Of a stretch of 64,000 nucleotides of DNA, positions 58,917-64,000 are shown one piece after another. Each line of letters begins with the position of its first letter. Position 1 is the stretch's first letter. The notes under the pieces were generated by a model that was not told the DNA's origin, did not search any database, and was given only the letters and a program-made list of their open reading frames with translations. The translations under genes were made by a program, and so were the position numbers. The DNA lies in assembly GCA_904377845.1 (NCBI GenBank), contig CAJFGR010000004.1:19732-83731 (forward strand), in the 5' to 3' direction. This DNA is from an uncultured Ruminococcus sp. Its GTDB lineage: Bacteria; Bacillota; Clostridia; Lachnospirales; Lachnospiraceae.

Positions 58917-60377
58917 ATGCCAAAGCCAAATATTATATTTATCATGACCGACCAGCTGCGGGCAGACTGTCTGGGATATGCGGGACACCCTGACGTCAAA
59001 ACCCCCTATCTTGATACACTTGCCTCACGGGGAGTGATTTTTGACCATGCATACAGCGCGTGTCCCAGCTGTATTGCCGCCCGCGCCGCTCTGCACACAG
59101 GCAGGGAGCAGAGCCATCACGGAAGAGTCGGCTATGAAGACAATCTGCCTTGGAATTATGCACATACTATGGCCGGCGAACTTTCAAAAGCCGGGTACTA
59201 TACCCAGTGCGTGGGGAAGATGCACGTGCATCCGCTGCGCAATTATCTCGGTTTTCACAATGTAGAGCTTCACGACGGATATCTCCATTGTGCCCGGTAC
59301 GGAAGCGTTCCCTACCGCGAGTCCCAGTTTGTGGCAGATGATTATTTTCACTGGCTGAAACAGGAACTCGGAACCGATGCAGATGTGACGGACACAGGAC
59401 TGGACTGCAACAGCTGGGTTGCCCGCCCGTGGACGCACGAAGAGAAATACCATCCCACCAACTGGGTCACCGACAGAAGTATTGATTTTCTGCGGCGGCG
59501 CGATCCGCGCATGCCATTCTTCCTGATGGCATCCTATTTGCGCCCGCATCCGCCGTTTGATGCACCCCGGCACTATTTTGATCTGTACAGCGGCAAAGAT
59601 CTGCGCCCGCCTTTTGTAGGTTCCTGGGAGACCGATGAATATCTGAAAAGGGACGGCCGGATCTTCGACTCTAAAACAGGTCCCTCCGACCCGGAACTTA
59701 TCCGTCAGGCACAGATCGGATACTATGCCTGCATCACTCATCTCGACCATCAGATCGGCCGTCTGATCATGGCGCTGATCGAACAGGAGGTATATGATGA
59801 CACAGTATTTATCTTTACTTCCGACCACGGTGAAGAACTATGCGACCACCATATGTTCCGGAAATCCCGTCCCTATGAGGGGAGCTGTCATATTCCCCTG
59901 TTCATTACAGCGGGAAAGAATGTACTGCCGGATCTGAAAGCCGGAACAGCCTGCCACAGTATTGCCGAACTTCGTGATATCATGCCGACACTTCTCGATA
60001 TAGCCGGAGCGGAAATTCCTTCTTCTGTAGACGGCTGCAGTCTTCTGCCCCTTACAGAGGCACCGGACAAGGTACAGCGTTCATGGCTGCACGGAGAACA
60101 TTCCTACGGCGAATTTTCAAACCACTGGGTCGTTACGGAACGGGATAAATTCATCTGGCATTCTCAGTCCGGCACAGAACAATACTTTGATCTGTCTTCC
60201 GATCCGCATGAGCTCAGCGATCTGATCGATGATCCGAGATACGCCGAACGTATCAGCGAACTCCGTTCCCGTCTGATCCTCTCTCTCAGAGACAGGCCGG
60301 AAAAGTTCACCGACGGCAGCCGGCTGATCCCGGAGCGTCCATATCCGCCGACTCTTCCGGCAGCCACTCTGCCGTGA
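58917..60377 (+). CDS. Sulfatase (arylsulfatase family, formylglycine type)
   Basis: A 486-residue type I sulfatase. PNIIFIMTDQLRADCLGY opens the metal site. CPSCIAARAALHTGRE contains the active-site cysteine to be converted to formylglycine in the form CIAAR, the C-x-A-x-R variant handled by anaerobic sulfatase-maturing enzymes rather than the classical C-x-P-x-R. FTSDHGEELCDHHMF gives further metal ligands. There is no signal peptide, so it would act inside the cell on imported sulfated sugars. ATG 58917 follows AAGGAG; a GTG reading six bases earlier is less likely. No maturase gene is in the window. Confidence 0.9.
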   Translation: MPKPNIIFIMTDQLRADCLGYAGHPDVKTPYLDTLASRGVIFDHAYSACPSCIAARAALHTGREQSHHGRVGYEDNLPWNYAHTMAGELSKAGYYTQCVGKMHVHPLRNYLGFHNVELHDGYLHCARYGSVPYRESQFVADDYFHWLKQELGTDADVTDTGLDCNSWVARPWTHEEKYHPTNWVTDRSIDFLRRRDPRMPFFLMASYLRPHPPFDAPRHYFDLYSGKDLRPPFVGSWETDEYLKRDGRIFDSKTGPSDPELIRQAQIGYYACITHLDHQIGRLIMALIEQEVYDDTVFIFTSDHGEELCDHHMFRKSRPYEGSCHIPLFITAGKNVLPDLKAGTACHSIAELRDIMPTLLDIAGAEIPSSVDGCSLLPLTEAPDKVQRSWLHGEHSYGEFSNHWVVTERDKFIWHSQSGTEQYFDLSSDPHELSDLIDDPRYAERISELRSRLILSLRDRPEKFTDGSRLIPERPYPPTLPAATLP

Positions 60378-60401
60378 TAATAAAAATACCTGCTTTAACT
60401 G

Positions 60402-60446
60402 AAAGAGCGGCCGCTTCCGATATCAATACCGGAGCAGCCGCTCTTT
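60402..60446. terminator. Bidirectional terminator between sulfatase and importer genes
   Basis: AAAGAGCGGC pairs with GCCGCTCTTT, with an inner CCG/CGG stem. It lies between the convergent sulfatase and sugar-importer operons, 25 bases past the sulfatase stop. Confidence 0.85.
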
Positions 60447-60453
60447 CTGAACA

Positions 60454-60621
60454 TTATTTATATTTCCTGTTATACAGATACAACAGAGCCAGCAGTCCTG
60501 CCAGCCCGACCAGTTCCATGACCAGTCCCGATGCACCGATATTTTTCTGCCCGATAATGATCAGCGCAACGCAGACAACAAAGATGATCAACAGGATAAT
60601 ATTTCTGATAACATTACTCAT
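60454..60621 (-). CDS. Small membrane protein, DUF6903-like
   Basis: A 55-residue protein with two hydrophobic helices (NIILLIIFVVCVALIIIG and LVMELVGLAGLLALLYLY) and a basic end (NRKYK). GGAGGA stands seven bases before ATG 60621, and the gap to the permease gene is 12 bases, so it is the last gene of the importer operon. Such short two-helix proteins follow sugar ABC permeases in many Lachnospiraceae and are classed as DUF6903; the function is unknown. It falls below common length cut-offs and is easily missed. Confidence 0.8.
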   Translation of the reverse strand: MSNVIRNIILLIIFVVCVALIIIGQKNIGASGLVMELVGLAGLLALLYLYNRKYK

Positions 60622-60633
60622 ACTATTTCCTCC

Positions 60634-61506
60634 TTATCCTTTCAGTCCGCCGAGTGTCATGCCTTTGGTAAGCTGTTTCTGTACACAGATATAGAGGATG
60701 AGTACCGGAATCATTACGATAACCAGACCTGCATACATAATGCCGTAGTTAGTCGCGGTTCTCTCAACTGCCATCAGGTTTTTAAGTCCCACAGCGAGTG
60801 TACTGTTATCGTCCATAATCGTAAATGCGATAATATACTCATTCCAGAACGACAGGAACTGGAACAGGATGACTGTAAGAATACTCGGCTTTGCCATCGG
60901 TATCATGATCTGCACCATTGTCTTAAAATAACCGCAGCCATCAATATACGCAGCCTCTTCAAAGCCTTTCGGAAGTGTCTTAAAATATCCGCTCAGCAGA
61001 TAGATTGAGAACGAAAGCGAACTGGATGCGTAAATGACTGACAGAACAAACCTGTTGTCAAGAAAGAAATCAACTCCAAGCGCTTTGTTCGCGTCACTGA
61101 GCATCAAGAAGATCGGAACGACAATATAGTTGATATTTACAAAAAGACCTGCCATAAAAGCAATATTCAGGATCTTTTTTCCTTTAAAATCAAACCTGGA
61201 CAGCGCATATGCCGCAGGAAGAGCGATCACAAGCAGAAGAATCAGCGACAATGCCGTAACAATCACTGAATTAAGGAAATAATTTCCCATCTCCGCATCA
61301 ATAAACGCTGTAATGTAGTTCTGATACTGCAGCTGTTCCGGAAGCGCCCACGGATTTGTTCCCTGTCCGATAAATTCCGCATTGCGCTTGAAACTTGCCA
61401 TAAATACCCATGCCACAGGCACCAGAATGGACACCGTCATCGCGATCAGAGCCGCATAGACAATGATTTTAAAGATGATCTTTACGATCGGATTCTGTTT
61501 TTTCAT
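60634..61506 (-). CDS. Carbohydrate ABC transporter permease (MalG-type)
   Basis: A 290-residue inner-membrane permease with six helices. The EAA loop that docks the ATPase reads EEAAYIDGCGYFKTMVQIMIP. With the MalF-type partner it forms the channel of a CUT1 sugar importer. I start at ATG 61506 after a GGGGGG stretch; a longer reading from 61545 lacks a site. No ATPase gene is in the operon, so a shared MsmK-like ATPase elsewhere probably drives it. Confidence 0.92.
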   Translation of the reverse strand: MKKQNPIVKIIFKIIVYAALIAMTVSILVPVAWVFMASFKRNAEFIGQGTNPWALPEQLQYQNYITAFIDAEMGNYFLNSVIVTALSLILLLVIALPAAYALSRFDFKGKKILNIAFMAGLFVNINYIVVPIFLMLSDANKALGVDFFLDNRFVLSVIYASSSLSFSIYLLSGYFKTLPKGFEEAAYIDGCGYFKTMVQIMIPMAKPSILTVILFQFLSFWNEYIIAFTIMDDNSTLAVGLKNLMAVERTATNYGIMYAGLVIVMIPVLILYICVQKQLTKGMTLGGLKG

Positions 61507-61525
61507 CTTATCTATGCCCCCCTTC

Positions 61526-62416
61526 CTAGAATTCCAGTACTTCACGGTCCGTGATCTTGTTTACGATCGCGGCAAGCGCAAATGAGAAGATAAATACTAC
61601 TACGCCGATCGCCATACCGTATCCGTATACACCTGCACCGTAAGCCTGCTTGTACATATAATTCAGGAATACTTCTGAATGTCCGTTCGGACCTCCGTCC
61701 GACATAATCTGTACGAACAGGAAACTCAAATTAATAGTACTGATAATATAGAATGTCAGCGTTGTACGGATATTACTCCATACAAGCGGAAGTGTCACCT
61801 GGAAGAACATCTGGATCTCGGTCGCGCCGTCAAGAGAAGCGGCCTCATAGAGATCCTGCGGGATCGCAGCCATACTCGCCATATACATTACCATATAATA
61901 ACCGATGGCCTGCCATACAAGGGCAAATATAATTGAATAAAGAACAATATTCTGATCACCCATCCACTGATGTGTGAGCTTGCCGAGACCAATCGCATTA
62001 AGAAATGTATTGAGAAGTCCCGTACTCGGATTGTAGATCGCGCCGAAAATCCCGGCGATGACTACGATACTTAAAATATTCGGTATGTAAAAAATAATCC
62101 TGAAAAAGTTTTTCCCTTTAAATTTACCGCGGGAAAGTATCGCGGCAAACAGAATCGCGAAGAACACCGTACACAACGTCACCAGTACGATAATCGCGAT
62201 TGAATTCTGCATCGCCTGCAGGAAGTTTTTATCTGCAATCAGTGATTTAAAATTGTTGAAACCGACAAATTCTTTTCTGTTTGTAATTCCGCCCATACGG
62301 TACAGAGACATCCTGAACACATTGATAGTCGGAATGAATATAAAAAGCGTAACAAGAATAGCCGCCGGTGCGATACAGAAAAAGACAAACCGTCCCTGAG
62401 ACCGTTTTCGATTCAT
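61526..62416 (-). CDS. Carbohydrate ABC transporter permease (MalF-type)
   Basis: A 296-residue six-helix permease of the CUT1 class. The EAA loop is YEAASLDGATEIQMFFQVTLP. AAAGGAG precedes ATG 62416; the longer reading from 62458 includes the ribosome binding site. It lies 19 bases before the MalG-type gene and 85 bases after the binding-protein gene, so the three are co-transcribed. Confidence 0.92.
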   Translation of the reverse strand: MNRKRSQGRFVFFCIAPAAILVTLFIFIPTINVFRMSLYRMGGITNRKEFVGFNNFKSLIADKNFLQAMQNSIAIIVLVTLCTVFFAILFAAILSRGKFKGKNFFRIIFYIPNILSIVVIAGIFGAIYNPSTGLLNTFLNAIGLGKLTHQWMGDQNIVLYSIIFALVWQAIGYYMVMYMASMAAIPQDLYEAASLDGATEIQMFFQVTLPLVWSNIRTTLTFYIISTINLSFLFVQIMSDGGPNGHSEVFLNYMYKQAYGAGVYGYGMAIGVVVFIFSFALAAIVNKITDREVLEF

Positions 62417-62501
62417 ATTACGTCTCCTTTCCTTGATAAAAACGGTGAGCTGTAACAACTCACCGTTTTCTCAGCATATCTGCATACTATATTCTGATAG
62501 T

Positions 62502-63881
62502 CTACTCCATCGCGTTTGCACACTGTTTCCAGACATCTACGAGCTGCTTCTGCCACTCGTCAACTGTCATGGCGCCGTTACTGATGGAATCGATCGGTCC
62601 GTATACAGAACCTTTCATATCCAGTCCTTCGATCGGAGCTGTTGTCGCCCATGTACCTGTTACAGCCACTACATCGTCTCCAGTCTGGAAACTGCTCTTG
62701 ATCACACCGTCCGGAAGCTTATCAGCCGCTCCTTTTACCGGTACAACAATCGGAGAGTCAGACTCTTCTCCTGTCTCTGCATTTGTTGTCTTATTTGCAA
62801 GGCAGAGATCTACAACTGTATCAGAATACATAAATTTAATAAATTCTTTTGCAAGATCAATGTTTGCAGCATCTGCCGGAATCCACATCTGCTCTGTAAA
62901 TGTATATACAGCCTGATCCTCGTCAGCGCTCCACTTCGGAACACCCATTACTCCCCATTCGTAATCTGCAGGAGTGGAGTTTGCCATCTCACCAACTACC
63001 CAGCTTCCGTTCGGCATAAAGAGCGCCTCGCCGTCGATAACCGCCTGCTGGTTGATCTTAAAGCCGCCGTCCGTGTTTGCATTGGATACTGTATCAGCCC
63101 AGATGTTATCGGAAGATACAAGCTCTGCTACCGTATCGAGAACTTTTCTTCCCTCGTCTGATGTCCATGTGTTTGCATCATATGTCAGAGCTTTGTTGTA
63201 GAAATCCGTTCCGCCTGCCTGTGCCAGCATAGCGTAGATCGTAGCGTCAAAGTATCCCGGCTGCGGGTATGTAAAGAGTGCTCTTCCGTCTGCTTTAGCC
63301 TGTTTTCCAAGTTCAAACATCTCGTCCCATGTAGTCGGGAGCGCATACTCCTTGCCCTCGCCTACAAGTGTCGCGTTGTACCAGAAACCTGTCTGGGTGT
63401 AGAAAATCGGTGCGAGATAGATCTTTCCATCTCCATATGGCTGAGCCGCTGTTCCCTCCAGGATACCATCCAGCATCTTGCCTTTGAGCTCATCGTCGAA
63501 CACATCAGAGATATCTGCTACTGCTTCCTCTTTGAGCATTGTCTCTGTGAATCCGCTTGCCTGTCCGAGATTGTAGTAGACAACATCCGGAATGTCGCCG
63601 TTCTGGATGTTCTTGGTAAGAACCTGATCCAGCTCGGAGGACAACGTAAGGTCTACTGTACAGCCTGTCTCTTTCTCGAAGGCGTCTGCAATCTTCTCCC
63701 AGATCTCAGCTCCGTTACCGCCCTCAAAAGCTGCAACCTTCAGTACATTGCTGTCACCATCGCCGCTTCCGCCTCCTTCTTTACTGTCGTTTCCGCCTCC
63801 GCCGCATGCTGCAAGCATGGAGACTGCCATCGCAGAAACAAGCGATACAGAGATCAGCTTTTTCACCATTTTCTTTTTCAT
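62502..63881 (-). CDS. Extracellular solute-binding lipoprotein of a sugar ABC importer
   Basis: A 459-residue family-1 solute-binding protein anchored as a lipoprotein: basic N-terminus, hydrophobic core and lipobox SMLAACGGG, then a Gly/Ser/Asp-rich linker. The mature part has the two-lobe fold with the family segments NGDIPDVVYYNLGQ and WYNATLVGEG. It captures a sugar, probably an oligosaccharide or amino sugar, for the two permeases. GGAGGAGG precedes the ATG. A GGTAG/CTACC palindrome at about 63908-63925 upstream may be the operator of a sugar-responsive regulator. Confidence 0.93.
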   Translation of the reverse strand: MKKKMVKKLISVSLVSAMAVSMLAACGGGGNDSKEGGGSGDGDSNVLKVAAFEGGNGAEIWEKIADAFEKETGCTVDLTLSSELDQVLTKNIQNGDIPDVVYYNLGQASGFTETMLKEEAVADISDVFDDELKGKMLDGILEGTAAQPYGDGKIYLAPIFYTQTGFWYNATLVGEGKEYALPTTWDEMFELGKQAKADGRALFTYPQPGYFDATIYAMLAQAGGTDFYNKALTYDANTWTSDEGRKVLDTVAELVSSDNIWADTVSNANTDGGFKINQQAVIDGEALFMPNGSWVVGEMANSTPADYEWGVMGVPKWSADEDQAVYTFTEQMWIPADAANIDLAKEFIKFMYSDTVVDLCLANKTTNAETGEESDSPIVVPVKGAADKLPDGVIKSSFQTGDDVVAVTGTWATTAPIEGLDMKGSVYGPIDSISNGAMTVDEWQKQLVDVWKQCANAME

Positions 63882-64000
63882 AAAAAGTACCTCCTCCTTT
63901 TATTTGGTAGTGTCAAAACTACCTTCTTTTTTTATTGTAAAAGTTACGTTTTACCTTGATTTTCGGAGGTTTGCAAATAAAAAGAGCATTGACCTCCCTT

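Noticed and set aside
1..64000. CRISPR arrays, tRNA or rRNA genes, prophage or transposase genes
   Set aside because: No regularly spaced repeats, cloverleaf sequences, ribosomal RNA segments or mobile-element proteins were seen by eye in either strand.

Overview
The window looks like a chromosomal segment of a Gram-positive, anaerobic gut Clostridia species, most likely a Lachnospiraceae. The signs are strong AGGAGG-type ribosome binding sites, sigma-A promoters, a B12-dependent ribonucleotide reductase, Fe-S aldo/keto reductases, many LysR regulators, DUF3737/PatB and DUF6903 genes, and sulfatase and hexosamine-kinase genes typical of mucin users. I cannot name the genus. No rRNA, tRNA, CRISPR array, integrase or transposase was seen.

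Layout. 0-11 kb: housekeeping and transport genes, almost all on the minus strand: a conserved unknown, an esterase/histidine-phosphatase pair, an Mrp ATPase, a self-regulated HTH-Uma2 protein, a MATE pump, a PurF-like enzyme without its catalytic cysteine, and an ABC-2 exporter. 11-15 kb (plus strand): a NarL-type two-component system divergent from that exporter, then a GlgX-type debranching enzyme and a long hairpin. 15-18 kb: DUF2325, and a PatB-DUF3737-small protein operon facing a LysR regulator. 19-23 kb: a LexA-box-controlled Y-family polymerase/YolD operon that now runs into an N-terminally truncated MATE gene and an arginase-family gene.

23-33 kb: the most coherent system in the window. 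metY and cysK lie directly upstream of an EAL phosphodiesterase, a GGDEF cyclase, a double glycosyltransferase of GT2 + BcsA-like GT2 + PilZ architecture, and a polytopic membrane protein. It reads as a self-contained c-di-GMP-controlled exopolysaccharide locus joined to sulfur assimilation genes. 33-43 kb: a RelQ remnant, a chimeric ABC transporter under a GTTAG-N6-CTAAC operator, LysR, phospholipid synthase, esterase and YjbR genes, and a MarR-ABC-ABC multidrug module. 43-54 kb: a redox island of aldo/keto reductases, flavodoxins, carboxymuconolactone decarboxylase, permease, DUF362 lipoprotein and LysR regulators, with many decayed members. 54-64 kb: hexosamine kinase, AraC regulator, NrdJ with NrdR-like boxes, sulfatase, and a sugar ABC importer with its small DUF6903 partner.

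A striking theme is gene decay by deletion. A MATE pump, a small alarmone synthetase, an ABC transporter pair, a permease, a flavodoxin domain and a LysR regulator appear to have lost internal or N-terminal blocks. A DUF362 lipoprotein and the same LysR gene carry in-frame stops, and a flavodoxin has lost its signal peptide in frame. Three of these can be argued from the window alone; the others rest on recalled family architecture and need alignment and read-level checks.
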